Below are positions 1 through 12,047 of a stretch of 64,000 nucleotides of DNA, piece after piece. The position numbers and the translations under genes are program-made. Origin of the DNA: Prochilodus magdalenae (Eukaryota > Chordata > Actinopteri > Characiformes > Prochilodontidae); NCBI GenBank assembly GCA_024036415.1, contig JAMWET010007206.1:596001-660000 (forward strand), written 5' to 3'. The notes under the pieces were generated by a model. The model ran no database searches. It was not told the DNA's origin and saw only the letters and a list, made by a program, of their open reading frames with translations. How positions within the stretch are numbered: position 1 is the stretch's first letter; the number at the start of each line of letters is the position of its first letter.

Positions 1-895
1 CTTTTTAGCTAAATGAGGTGAGCGCCCTCTGTCGGCTATTTATGTAATGGCACTAATACCTGCAGACATGCAAGTAATCAGCGCCAGTGGTGCGTCCCAG
101 TTTTTAGGTTCCTGAGATACGTAAATAAAGTACGGTTATTGCACTACTTTCGTTTCCTGGAATGATTCCTGCTTAATTCCACCAAATATATTACACTTAC
201 CATTACCACGTTTCCAATCCGGCAACATGCAAACATTCCAAACTACTGTTTGACGCTGCTGTCGGTTGCACGTGCTCCACACAGGCCTATAGACTCCACA
301 GAATACACTCACGGCTCCGGTTGTTTCAGTGTGTAGATAACAGTTGACCTCTAGTTTTCCTTCACAGCAAACAGCCTGACAAGACATGAAGCCAAACAGA
401 GTCTTACAGTGTTGGTTTAGTTAAACACAGTGAACTAAAGACATTGTTGGTGCAGCTCAGGACGCTGAGCACCATTGAGTCCTAATGATCAGGATAGCAA
501 CAACCTTCTAAAAGCAGGCTGGAGCAGTAAGATACTGGCATCATGGTAGATGACGTCACAGTCAGTCTGTTAGATAAACAGATCTCGGCTAATGTTACAG
601 TCCAGTCTTCTTCAGCTCACTAACAGAGAGTTGTTAGTAAAGTCGTAAACTGATGCCAAGTGTGAATAATGGTGAAACAACTTGCACCAGCAAAAGAAAA
701 AAATTCATTTGGTGACGACGGTAATGAGCTCCATACCACAGCTGGCATCACATAACCACAGTATTGCAGTAATACAGTTATTGTCACAGCCCTATCTATA
801 AGTGCTAAATACATGAGACACTCCTCCTGTTCATGAAGTGCTTCATCGAGGTATTTCAGGTATATTACACCTGGCGTGTAGATGTAGGGATACAC

Positions 896-1310
896 TAGGG
901 TTGCCACCCATCCCGTAAAATACTGAGTCGTCCTTTATTTGGCAATTAAATGTTAATTAAATGATTTGTTTCGTATTTCCGTAAATGTCCGTAAATCTGT
1001 TCCGTATTTCCGTAAATGTCCGATATACACGTCTATCATACACACATGAATGATTGCAATCCAACCCCCAACCCCCTGCCCCCCGATCAGCTCAAATACG
1101 GGACAGCCTTTGTTCCGTATTTTAGTAAATGTCCGATAAACATGTGTATCACTCATGACTGATTTCACTCTCCCCCAAACAGGCCTGTAGCCCCACCCAC
1201 GGAGTAAGATCAAATACTGGACGTGATTTCAAACACGTCAGTCATACATGACCACACCCCCGCTCCGCCCCCGTCCGTTATTTTCATTGACACATGTTTA
1301 CCATTGACCA
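896..1310. mobile_element. Nonautonomous TIR element with 31-bp minisatellite, copy 1 (short form)
   Basis: The left end TAGGGTTGCCACCC is followed by a block ending CCTTTATTTGGCAA that recurs at 25224 and 49215. About two and a half units of TTCCGTATTTCCGTAAATG-type repeat follow, then a shared right half with C-rich stretches. The right terminal repeat is not clear, so this copy looks truncated. No protein is encoded. It is the copy with the fewest repeat units. Confidence 0.7.
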
Positions 1311-1480
1311 ATATGTCTAAACAGTATTTGATATTTTATCTACTGTCCTGCAGAAGAGCGACATGTGTAGGTAGCGCTAGGCGGCAATGTCTGCATTTGA
1401 TTAATTCTATTCAAATTCTATCCCTAGATAAATCATGTAATGCTAACTATGCTAATCCATGTGGATGTTGTTTTAATTTA

Positions 1481-1685
1481 TACATTTAGCTGACACTCTT
1501 ATCCAGAGCGACTTACAAGGTTAATCATATTACAGGTGGGCCAATGTAGTGTTAGGAGTCTTGCCCAAAGACTCTTATTGGTGTAGCACAGCATAGTCAC
1601 CAAACCGGGATTCAAACCCCAGTCTCCCACATGTGGTGGTGGCTCCCTGGTGGGTAGTGGTGTTACCTGCTGGGCTACACCAACC
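1481..1685 (-). mobile_element. tRNA-derived SINE (family S1)
   Basis: Read on the minus strand, this starts with a tRNA-like head. An A-box-like GTAGCCCAGCAGGTAACAC is followed by a B-box-like GGGTTTGAATCCC. It ends in a conserved tail containing CGCTCTGGATAAGAG and CTAAATG. Copies at 4274, 21168 and 30274 share the body. Confidence 0.75.
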
Positions 1686-4273
1686 TCAGTTTACAAATTT
1701 ATCAGCATCGGCAAATATGTGCATGGAAAATCTGGGAGCTTGGGATCTACCTACTGTTCTTAAATGGGTGTGTAGAGGTCATAGTAATTGGTAATGGTAA
1801 AATAAAGCATTTCTGACTCATAATTCATTGAAATAAGCGGTTTCGGAAATTCAGTCCCTGGAATATTGTTTATTATGATATGAATGGGATGAAAAGTTAT
1901 TTTCATACTGTGTCCTTATGCTGTGTTTGTTTTGCCATACCCTTGCCATACCCAAAACTGTCGAAACAGAATGCAAATCAGATGTAAATGTATATAACAA
2001 AATATGCAGTTACATAACTGCATTAGACTGACTACATTTTGAGCTCATCTCGAAATCAAAAATCTGTATTATCAGCATCACCTGAAATAAGCGTTCCCTT
2101 CGTATCCCTTTTGTGAGTTCTAATGCCAAGCCTGTGACCGTGGCGGTATATATACAGATGTAATCTATATATCGAAATGTAGTATATACAATACCACCCA
2201 GCCACATGCTCAATTTCTCTCAGGACCTGGATTCAAGCAGGTCTATCTAAAGACATGGAGCACGGAGACAGAGCCCAGGCTGCCAGAGCAAACCGAGGCA
2301 GCCTCTTTCCTTGAATCTCCACAGGGGATCCTGGAGATCAGAGGGAATCGCTCACCTCTGGACCCGTCTGTCGCAAACATCGGACCATCGGCAAGAACGC
2401 CTCGGGCCAAGAGCTGTTTTTCTCCCCTCTCCAACTTCACCGCACATCCGACCCTGTCCGCGCAAAAACACGACCCTGCAGGAATCACACCCTGCCAGTC
2501 TTTCCAAGCTTCTGGAATCTGTTAAAGCGTGTTCTTTTATCCGACACTGGAAGAGGAAAGACTGATAAAAACAAGAAGCCATGGTGCGCACATGGAAACG
2601 TAGCGGTATCTCTGCAAATAATGCCGATAATGGCTTTGTGCAGCCGTGCACTGCTGTTCTATCTCCCGCGAAAACCAGATAAGCATCTCGAAGTAATGAC
2701 AGAGCATTGGTTAATTTGCGCTATCAGTACAGCGGCTGGGAGAACGCCACTGATTTGTATGGGGGATGATGCATGAATGGAGCCGAGGGTGGTGGGTGGA
2801 GAGTGAAATAGTAGAGACTCGCTGCTAGGGAAGCTATTCCCAGGCGAGTGGGCTGTTCTGGTTCGGTTTGAAAGTTTGCTTTGCCTGGAGGTAAGATTTC
2901 AAGTTCATATGTGTCACTGTAGTAGCTCAGCCTTCATTCACATTCCTCCGAGCCCCAGGGAACTGACATGGCTGAATGCAAATGACAAGACACTCCTGCA
3001 ATGATGGACTTAGCGGGGTCAGGTGCAATGCCTCGGTTTGTGAAAATGAAATAGCAGCTCCCCTTTTAGCACTTAGACCTATTAGTGATCTTGATTGGAG
3101 AATAAATGGCTTTAAATAAATGACAATAGAGACTAAAATATACTGTATGTATTAATAAGAGTTATTTTCTACAGGCAGTTGTTATATATAGAACCATCAG
3201 CCATACCTCAAAGATCCAGTCAGTCCAGTCAAGGTTCTTTTCTTGCTGTTCAGAAAATGGTTCTTTTCATGTGCGCCAGTCTAATTATGGTTCAGACGGC
3301 TCCACATAGTTAGCCAGTTATTATGTTCTCTGTTGCATAAATAGAAAAAAAAAAGCCAAATAATAATGCAACAAAAGCGAATCCAGAATGTGGCTCATGC
3401 TGGCTCACCCAGCTTGTCCAGAGAGTCTTGTATATATGGGAGTCTCTTTTCTCTACACGCACTTCCTTCCTTATCTAATTGAAAAAGGCAGACAGCCTGC
3501 AGAGTCCTTGGTCTCGTCAACCTCTCAGAGTTTAAGCTTCAGTATGAATGCATGCTCCTGTACAAGCCCTACAATATCTCCGCTCTACACATGATGCTAC
3601 TCTTTCTATGCTATGGATTACCATCGACCATTACCTCCACACACGTTGAGCTGCACTCCGTAATCTCTTATCATTATCAGAGAAGGGTGGTCTTCTCTGG
3701 TTGAGTGATTGGTTTATTGTTGAGTGGGAAGTCCCATTCCAACGCGATCCAGACACCATGGAACAAGTTTAGCCTACTGTCGTTTCAGTGGTTGTTCGGC
3801 TTCACTCATTTCGCTCACATTTGAATTATTTTCAATCATCTAAACACTGAAACATTAATCATCTTGAGTCAGGGCTTTAGATAGCAATGGGCTGAGCTGT
3901 TAGCATGCTAGCAAAGTACCATGAACTGGCCTCTCTCTTCTTTTCAGGAACACTGTTTAACATTTAGCAGTTGTTTGATAGACGGTTTGACATTTCATTA
4001 TATGGTGAATTACTGAACACTGGTCACTGATTTGGTCACCATGTAAAACCAAATGCTTTTTTAAATGATTATTTTATATTTCATTTTATGTCTAGATAAG
4101 AGATATTCACAATGTGTTACCTAAATAACATCAGAAAACATCAGGAAGGTATGAAATTATGACAAAATAGATAACGGCCTTTGTGGGAAGTTCTATTCTG
4201 AAATGTAATAAGGACAGTTAGCTTGTTGGTATTGGCTAAAAAACTTTCCAAGTTGTGTAAATACACACACACT

Positions 4274-4482
4274 GTTACAGTTAGCTGACGCTCTTATCCA
4301 GAGCGACTTACAAGGTTATTCGTTTTACAGGTGGGCCAGTGCAGTGTTGGGAGTCTTGCCCAATGACTCTTATTGGTGTAGCTCAGCATTTGCTACCTAG
4401 ACTGGGATTCAAACCCCAGTCTCCCACATGGGATGGTAGCTCTCGGCTGGGTAGTGGTGTTACCCACTGAGCCACACCAACC
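4274..4482 (-). mobile_element. tRNA-derived SINE (family S1), best-preserved copy
   Basis: On the minus strand the head reads TGTGGCTCAGTGGGTAACAC (A box) and GGGTTTGAATCCCAG (B box). A GC-poor body follows, then the tail CGCTCTGGATAAGAGCG that can fold into a small stem-loop. It sits about 720 bp upstream of exon 3's nearest unique flank, within intron 2. Confidence 0.8.
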
Positions 4483-5201
4483 CACACACACGCATATATA
4501 TATCATCCACAGTATTTTCGTAATACTATATTATCTGGAATCCCCCAGACAAGAATCAGTAGAGTACAGTACTGTGGAAATGACTGGGTATGACCAGCCT
4601 AGCTCTCAGAGATTGTTACATGGTTCATTAGAACAGGCTAGCAGAGTGGTTTTGATGCATGTCCCTGGATCTGGAAGTTCTATCCCTCCTCACTCTCATA
4701 ACTACATACCTAACACATTACTTTCATAGTAGTTCCTGAATAATTCACAGGAGAGGATCCTGAATACAGAATAATGAGCCTTAATATTAATAACTGAATA
4801 ATAACTGAACATCCAGAAATGGGTTACATTAACTTTCATTACATAACTTACTAGCATGTTTTGTTGATTGCACGGTTACGCTATTTCAGCCACCGTTTGC
4901 TTGAAAACTGATATAGACATGTTATAAAAGTTGTCGTGAGTATGTTCAGTAATGTAACAGTGATGTATTACCAGTACACGTTAATGTTATGACATATGTC
5001 AAAGTGTCATTAAACTGGCATATCATCATCGTGACAACTCATGACAGCGATAAACATTCAGCATGCCTACGGCCTGGTTATGATGCTGTTGATTCAAGTA
5101 ATGAACTTATTTCCTCATTTCCTTCTGTTATGTTCTGCTTTGTGAACCGTCAAATAAGGGTACTGGACCTCCTAACTTTCTGCCTCTGCTCCTGTTCACA
5201 G

Positions 5202-5441
5202 TTTGCTCCCAGTTCTCTAAAGGAGTCTACGCCATCATCGGCCTGTATGACAGGAAGACCATGAACATGCTGATGTCGTTCTGTGGGGCTCTGCACGTCT
5301 GCTTCGTCACTCCCAGCTTCCCCATCGACACCAACAACCAGTTTGTGATCCAGCTGAGACCTGAGCTCCAGGATGCCCTGATCGCCCTTGTGGAGCACTA
5401 CAAGTGGACCAAGTTTGTCTACATGTACAGCTCTGATTCAG
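5202..5441 (+). CDS. gria1: gria1 exon 3 (amino-terminal domain)
   Basis: This 240-bp exon follows a pyrimidine-rich tract ending CAG at 5199-5201 and is closed by GT at 5442. It starts with the last two bases of a split codon and ends with the first base of a glycine codon, so both bordering introns are phase 1. It reads [19 protein letters not shown], then [16 protein letters not shown], then [15 protein letters not shown] and [11 protein letters not shown], part of the periplasmic-binding-protein-like amino-terminal domain that drives subunit assembly. The two cysteines are conserved AMPA receptor positions. Length equals that of the mammalian exon 3 as I remember it. Confidence 0.96.
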
Positions 5442-6052
5442 GTAGCCCTTGTTTTTCCCTCTCAGAAGACCTGAAGTTTATTATGCTTCACAAACGTCCA
5501 TTTCCATAAAAGTTAATTAGGGAACTAAATATGGTTCTTCTATGGCATCGTTCCAAAGAACACTTCTATCTGTGTGTCTCTATTGTGTTGGCATATATCT
5601 GCATAGCAATACTGTTATCAGATATGAAAGCTGGCCAAGAGAGTAAAACATATTCCAGGGTGCTGCTGGTGGTTTCATTTATAAATATGATCAGGGAATG
5701 CTTTGTGAGGTTTGCAGTCTTGGGATATATTGGCTATGCTGATTTGTAATGAGGAGCTGTCTGGAGTCTGCTGTGAGAGCTTTGTTATGTTGAAACACAA
5801 GGAGGGATGTGATGCTACACACTGCTGTTGGGCTTGGCTCTAGGTGTTACGGCCTTTATGCTAAAGACTTGACGGTTCCAGCTCCTCCAGTTCAGTAAGC
5901 TCAGTTTCAGCTTTGTTAGAACCATGAGATCCCAGTGTGTAAAGAATTACATTTAACCACATGGCTTATGGAAGATCACTTAACTGTGTGATGTAACTGT
6001 AAATCATGCATTGGGGTGAATATACATATGTATGTATGTATGTGTTTATGTA

Positions 6053-6058
<6 letters not shown>

Positions 6059-6101
<43 letters not shown>

Positions 6102-6122
6102 GATGAATAACAAATTTATTAA

Positions 6123-6162
<40 letters not shown>
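6059..6162. repeat. (TA)n microsatellite, two blocks
   Basis: Two TA tracts (about 6063-6100 and 6125-6160) are separated by a 25-bp unique spacer. A TATG/TGTG-rich lead-in begins near 6028. Confidence 0.95.
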
Positions 6163-6166
<4 letters not shown>

Positions 6167-8033
6167 CTGCATGTACTATGTAACATTTTTATATCTATGT
6201 GCATCTTAAATGTAATTAATGGTATTATAGTTTATAAATGGCTAGATCAGTTATTACAATGGGTGTGGTTACAGTATGTGACGAACTGACTGTGCCACAT
6301 GACTTGTCAGATGGTTTGAAATTAAACAGGCGTCTGCTTAGACACCTGTAGAAACGTTTGCCCTTAAACGTGAGTTTATACTTCTTATAACTGCATTTTC
6401 TAAAAAATAATAAAAATTATGAGAAAAAAAAAAAAAACACACTCTCACATTCTCATGGGTTTCATGAGTTCTTACCACCTGACATGGCAATCTGAACCAT
6501 TCTAACTAAAATGACCCACAAAGAGCTGCTGGCCTTGACTTTGCACTACACTATGAAAGTCACAAATATGACCCAGACCTCACTTTTATAAAAAGCATGT
6601 CAAAATAAAAGTCATTAATGGCGCCTGATTTGCAGACAAACATGTTTCAGAAAGTTGAGCACTTTTTAACTAGTCTAATTTTTAAGTTTTCAAACATAAA
6701 ATAATATCAAACTATTTTATTTAGAATTCTATATTACTGAATTAACTCTTTTGATAGTTTACTTAGTTAATTCATATCATTGGGCCTTGTCACCTGACAT
6801 TGTGTAATTGCACAATTTGGTATATGTCAGGTATGTCAGGTATTTATTAAATTAATTTAGGGGAAATAATTAACTTGGACAAACAATGCATGTCATGTTA
6901 GTGAATTATTTATTACTAATTATTTATTACTATTATCTAAATTAAAAAAGTGAAAGAATAGAGCGAAGCTATTGTTTTCCATATAAAGTAAACTCAATAG
7001 GCGAAGATTTGAACCTCACCAGTTGTTTAATGAATGCCATCATTAGAACGTAACATATGAAATTATATATATATAACACACATCATAACTTGTAACATTT
7101 TTTAAAAATGTTTTAAATACTTAACTTAAAAATACTTAGGATTAACAAATGTTTATAATATCATTTATAATAGTATATTCTATGTTTTTTCAATGTAGAG
7201 TTTTACTGAAAATAATTATTAAAATATGAAACGTTAACATTATACCTACAGGTAATTATGCAACATTAGTTAAAAGGTTAAACAAGGTTAAAATAAATGT
7301 GATTCTGAAATGCATAATTCAATGTACCCATGTGTAAATGGCACCCCATGGTAAAGTAATTGTCTATGCTGACTATCCTTCTGCTTTGTGCGGTTGCAAG
7401 TGAATGGCTCAACTTCACCCTCCACATCTGGTAAAACGAGCGCATTACCACACAGTAGCAATAGTTCAAACTCCAAACCTTTTGAGAAGACACACTGCAT
7501 TCATATTGAATCATCATCATATCACCCAGGCATAATTAGATGCTCATTTGTCTTTTCGTTTCATTGTGTTCATCACATTCGGAGTACTGGAGGGTTTACA
7601 GTCTGGAGCCTAGAGAGGCACCTTGATATGTGACTCACTGTTGGAAAGCCACTGCATTCCCCAAGTCTCCTCTCTGAGATTTCCTGGTCCTGTTTCATAC
7701 ATGCCTGCTGCAGTGACTGGCAAGGCCCAGAAAAGACAATGTAAGGACAGAGGAGTTAGAACGAAGAGCATTATGCAATATGCAAATCCCTTATTAGCAT
7801 ATGAAGTATGCTTCATGACGGGTAGCTGTTTGTAGAAACGAGTCATGTCGGCTGTGTGGTAATTAATTGACGGGTCTGTGTTCCTAATGTTTGCCGTCGC
7901 CGGACTGATCCTGGTTACGGAGTGTAGTGTGACACTCATGTTGAAACACCTCTGGAGCCCCCTATTCTACTGTTGCCTGGATACAGCAGTGCTCCGACTC
8001 AGGGCTATTTTGAACCATTTAAGTAACTCCTTA

Positions 8034-8198
8034 TGTGTCTGTGTAAGTGTGTGTGTTTGTGTGTGTGTATGAGTGTGTGTGCCTGTGCGCGTGTGTGTTT
8101 AAATATGTTTGTGTGTGTGTTTGTGTCTGTGTGTGTATGTATGTGCATATGCGAGTTTGTGTTTGTGTGCATGTGTGTGTGTGTGTGTTTGTGTGCAT

Positions 8199-8255
<57 letters not shown>

Positions 8256-8457
8256 AATGTGCATGTATGTGTATGTGTGTGTGTGTGATAGTGTGTGTGT
8301 TTGTTTGTGCGAATGTGCATGTATGTGTGTGTGTGTGTGTGTGTGTGACAGTGTCTGTGTATGTGAGTGTGTGTGTGTGTGCGAATGTGCATGTATGTGT
8401 GTGTGTGTGTGTGTGTGACAGTGTCTGTGTATGTGAGTGTGTGAGTGTGTCTGTGTA

Positions 8458-8497
<40 letters not shown>

Positions 8498-9138
8498 AAT
8501 GTGCATGTGTGTGTGTGTGTGTGTGAGTGATAGTGTGTGATAGTGTGTGTGTGTGTTTGTGCGAATGTGCATGTATGTATGTGTGATAGTGTGTGTGTGT
8601 ATGTGTGTGTGTATGAGTGTGTATATGAGTGTGTGTGTGTGTGTGTGTGTGTGTGCGAATGTGCATGTGTGTGTGTGTTTGTGAGAATGTGCATGTATGT
8701 ATGTGTGATAGTGTGTGTGTGTATGAGTGTGTGTTTGTGTGTGTGAATGTGTGTGTGTGTGGGTGTGTGCGCGAATGTGCATGTATGTGTATGTGTGTGT
8801 GTGTGATAGTGTGTGTGTTTGTTTGTGCGAATGTGCATGTATGTGTGTGTGTGTGTGTGTGTGTGTGACAGTGTCTGTGTATGTGAGTGTGTGTGTGTGT
8901 GCGAATGTGCATGTATGTGTGTGTGTGTGTGTGTGTGACAGTGTCTGTGTATGTGAGTGTGTGAGTGTGTCTGTGTATGTGAGTGTGTGTGTGTGTGTGT
9001 GTGTGCGCGAATGTGCATGTGTGTGTGTGTGTGTGTGAGTGATAGTGTGTGATAGTGTGTGTGTGTGTTTGTGCGAATGTGCATGTATGTATGTGTGATA
9101 GTGTGTGTGTGTATGTGTGTGTGTATGAGTGTGTATAT

Positions 9139-9174
<36 letters not shown>

Positions 9175-9300
9175 ATGTGCATGTGTGTGTGTGTGTGTGT
9201 TTGTGAGAATGTGCATGTATGTATGTGTGATAGTGTGTGTGTGTATGAGTGTGTGTTTGTGTGTGTGAATGTGTGTGTGTGTGGGTGTGTGCGCGAATGT

Positions 9301-9342
<42 letters not shown>

Positions 9343-9358
9343 ATGTGTGTGTGTTTGT
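8034..9358. repeat. 1.3-kb interrupted (TG)n tract with 520-bp higher-order duplication
   Basis: This is almost pure TG with GCGAATGTGCATGTATG, GATAG, GACAG and TATGAG interruptions. The interruption order from 8251 (GCGCGAATGTGCATGTATG) recurs at 8769 and starts again at 9291. The tract therefore contains two nearly complete 518-522 bp copies. The repetitive His/Thr frames on the minus strand and Cys/Val frames on the plus strand are artefacts. In the gria1 transcript it would appear as a long UG-rich tract. Confidence 0.95.
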
Positions 9359-9361
9359 ATA

Positions 9362-9837
9362 AATTGTTAGTGTCCCCCAAATCACTACTGGGGGTGACCG
9401 ACTGTATGCGATGGCTTCCCAGATCATCACACGAGCAGCTGGGGCTACACCCATAGCATAGGCAGGACTGAAGACCTCACTACAAGGCCTCTGTACTCAA
9501 ACCCAACCATCATCAGATCCCAAACAGAACCAGGATTTGTCGGTGAAGATGATTTGGTTCCACACAGTAGCAGTCCAAGTTTCTCATTCATGACAAAATT
9601 GCTAACGAGGGCAACGATGGCTGGCAGTCAATGACAGGACATATAATGGGCACCAGGACACCAAATCTCCTTCTGCTAAGCTCCTCACAATGGTCCAGGA
9701 AGAGACAGGGGCGTGTAATAAAGGTGCCACCAGTGTCTCGATGGTGGACAAAGAAACTGGGATGCAGACACTCACTACATACTGAGTTTCACAGCAATCT
9801 GACATTTAACTGGGTGTGTTGTTTCTTTTCGCAGTGA
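9362..9837 (-). pseudogene. Tc1-like transposase relic
   Basis: Fragments on the minus strand match Tc1 transposase order from N- to C-terminus. RSLAEGDLVSWCPLYVLSL with THRCPR-like residues is near 9610-9690, a FTDKSWFCLGSDDG-like first catalytic-aspartate region is near 9500-9560, and [19 protein letters not shown] is near 9362-9440. Stops and frame breaks interrupt it. The C-terminal part is absent; the TG tract begins where it should continue. It is decayed and cannot encode an active enzyme. Confidence 0.7.
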
Positions 9838-10432
9838 GTGTAGAAGACAATTAAAAAACTCAAATATTATGGATGCAGTAAGCCTAATGAGAAGAGCAGT
9901 TTTCGCCGTCGGCAACAAAATGTATCATTGTGTTTTATTTATATCATACCCATAGTTCATTCAAACAACCATTAAAAGTTGATACCGTATGTAAATTGAA
10001 TGTAAATCCGTTTTCCTCTCTTTCGCTGTTAATACATTTGTCTGAATGCACTTGGCCTAACCAGCCATCCAAACAACACCATGCTGAAACAACTGTGAAG
10101 CAAATATTCTCCTCCCCTAAAGAAGAATACACAGCCCACAACATGACTCAGTTATGCAACACGGCTGTTTCTTTTTCACACACATAGAAGTTTTATCAGC
10201 ATTCCAAATTTAAAGTGCAGCGTTGTGCAAAAGTTTAGTTAAGCATTTACATGATCGTTTAGGCTAATGGATCCGATCGGATTATACTGTTTTTCCGGTC
10301 CGGTGATTTTGGCTGCAACCCTAAGCCAGCTCAGGGCAGACAAAAAAAATCAGGAGATGGGGTTGTGCTGTAGCCAGGAACAGTGGCTTTGAGAACTGCT
10401 GCTCTAGGTTGCATTAAACATGACTAATCTAG

Positions 10433-10615
10433 GCCTGTGGTTCTCAACCATATCCCTGGATCCCCCGTTCTGTGCATTTTAGTGTCTTTCTGGCTCTAAT
10501 ACACCCACCTCCGCTGAAGACATGCCGGTGAATGTGCTGGTTAGTTGGATCATGTGTGTTGGAGGAATCCTAGAACAGAGAGTTTCCCTGATAAGCCCGT
10601 TCCTGGACTACACCG
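10433..10615. mobile_element. hAT-like nonautonomous element fragment
   Basis: It starts with TGTGGTTCTCAACC, a hAT-type terminal motif. The body (TGTGCATTTTAGTGTCTTTC ... GTGTTGGAGG) resembles a common teleost hAT MITE. The right end is worn. A second end-like motif, TTTGAGAACTGCTG, lies just upstream at about 10388-10401. Confidence 0.5.
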
Positions 10616-10710
10616 TATTCTGAATGGAGATTTTCATTGAAATGGGAATTTGCAATCAAATTTGATGGAATTAAAAAAGCTGTGACTTTTACCATCACTC
10701 TTACCATCAC

Positions 10711-10930
10711 CGTTTACAGTTATGGCATTTAGCAGATGCTCTCATCCATAAGAGTGACTTACAAAAGTGCTTAGTTCATTTAGAAAATGCATCCTAGCTG
10801 GTCTAAAAGTTCCCCTGAGCTCAGATGCTGCCCGAACAAGGGCCAGTGGTAATACCTAGAAAAAGAATACAGCACAAGTGCACTACCTAGCAATCCCAAG
10901 CCAGTGCTCACACATACGCAAAAGAAAAAT
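10711..10930 (-). mobile_element. SINE-like repeat with the shared teleost tail (family S2)
   Basis: The left edge on the plus strand carries the same tail as the S1 SINEs (GGCATTTAGCAGATGCTCT), joined to a different body (AAGTGCTTAGTTCATTTAG ...). A related body is seen at 14331-14440, so these are a second family using the same tail. Confidence 0.55.
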
Positions 10931-11047
10931 GACTAATTGCTGATTACAGAGATGAGAGTGCAGTTGAGAGCAGCGTACATGAGCAGAACATTGAAAATGT
11001 TGTTTTTCAGGTTTGAGGTCAATACTATGGAAGCCCATTTCTACCAG

Positions 11048-12047
11048 TTAATTATGAGACGCTGGATCATAATTATGAGCAAGTAAGTCGTAATTATGAA
11101 ATTCTAAGTCATGATTTTGAGGTTGTAATTCGTAATTATGAGATAGTAAGTCATAATTATGAGAGAGTAAGTCATAATAATCAGATAGTAAGTCATAATA
11201 ATGAGATAGTAAGTCATAATAATGAGATAGTAAGTCATAATAATGAGATAGTAATTTGTAATTATGAGATAGTAAGTCTTAATTATGGGATTGTAATTCA
11301 TAATTATGACATAGTAAGTCCTAATTATGAGATAGTAATTTGTAATTATGAGATAGTAAGTCATAATTATGAGATAGTAATTCGTAATTATAAGACAGTA
11401 AGTCCTAATAATGAGATAGTAAGTCATAATTACGAGATAGTAAGTCATAATAATGAGATAGTAAGTCCTAATAATGAGATTTTAGTTCGTAATTATGAGA
11501 TAGTAAGTCCTAATTATGAGATAGTAATTCGTAATTATGAGATAGTAAGTCCTAATTATGAGATTGTAATTTGCAATTATGAGATAGTAAGTCATAATTA
11601 CGAGATAGTAAGTCATAATAATGAGATAGTAAGTCCTAATTATGAGATTTTAGTTCGTAATTATGAGATAGTAATTCGTAATTATAAGATAGTAAGTCAT
11701 AATAATGAGATAGTAAGTCATAATTATGAGATAGTAATTTGTAATTATGAGATAGTAGGTCCTGATTATGAGATTGTAATTTTTAATTATGAGATAGTAA
11801 GTCATAATTATGAGATAGTAATTCGTAATTATAAGATAGTAAGTCATAATAATGAGATAGTAAGTCCTAATTATGAGATAGTAAGTCATAATAATGAGAT
11901 AGTAAGTCCTAATTATGAGATTGTAATTCGTAATTATGAGATAGTAAGTCCTAATTATGAGATAGTAATTTGTAATTATGAGATAGTAAGTCCTAATTAT
12001 GAGATTGAAATTTGCAATTATGAGATAGTAAGTCATACCAATGAGAT
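11048..12047. repeat. 21-bp minisatellite, about 47 units
   Basis: The tandem unit is close to GTAAGTCATAATTATGAGATA, alternating irregularly with variants of type GTAATTCGTAATTATGAG. Because 21 is a multiple of 3, the minus strand shows long frames of a seven-residue repeat (MTYYLII), which I treat as artefacts. Variant units are interspersed, pointing to repeated unequal exchange. Confidence 0.95.

Larger units (their letters stand above)
1..5201 (+). other. gria1: Intron 2 of gria1 (3' part)
   Basis: I see no exon here; exon 2 of gria1 was looked for and not recognised. Repeats are a TIR element with a short 31-bp minisatellite (896-1310) and two tRNA-derived SINEs (1481-1685, 4274-4482). 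The stretch 2240-2760 is GC-richer, non-repetitive and without an exon-like frame. The rest is ordinary AT-rich intron sequence. Confidence 0.8.

Noticed and set aside
2243..2651. Overlapping frames on both strands in a GC-richer stretch
   Set aside because: Frames on opposite strands overlap, no splice-bounded homology is seen, and the composition alone explains them.
4274..4482. A possible tRNA gene
   Set aside because: A and B boxes are present but the acceptor and anticodon stems do not form; repeated copies with a common tail show a SINE.
1..5201. Exons 1 or 2 of gria1
   Set aside because: No signal peptide or conserved exon 2 motif (such as GLFP..) was recognised in any frame before the first exon.
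8005..9454. Open frames up to 451 codons rich in His-Thr (minus strand) or Cys-Val (plus strand)
   Set aside because: They are translations of the TG tract; the two-base period keeps frames open without any selection for protein.
11104..12036. Frames repeating MTYYLII on the minus strand
   Set aside because: The 21-bp minisatellite is a multiple of three without stops; no start context, no splice or homology support.
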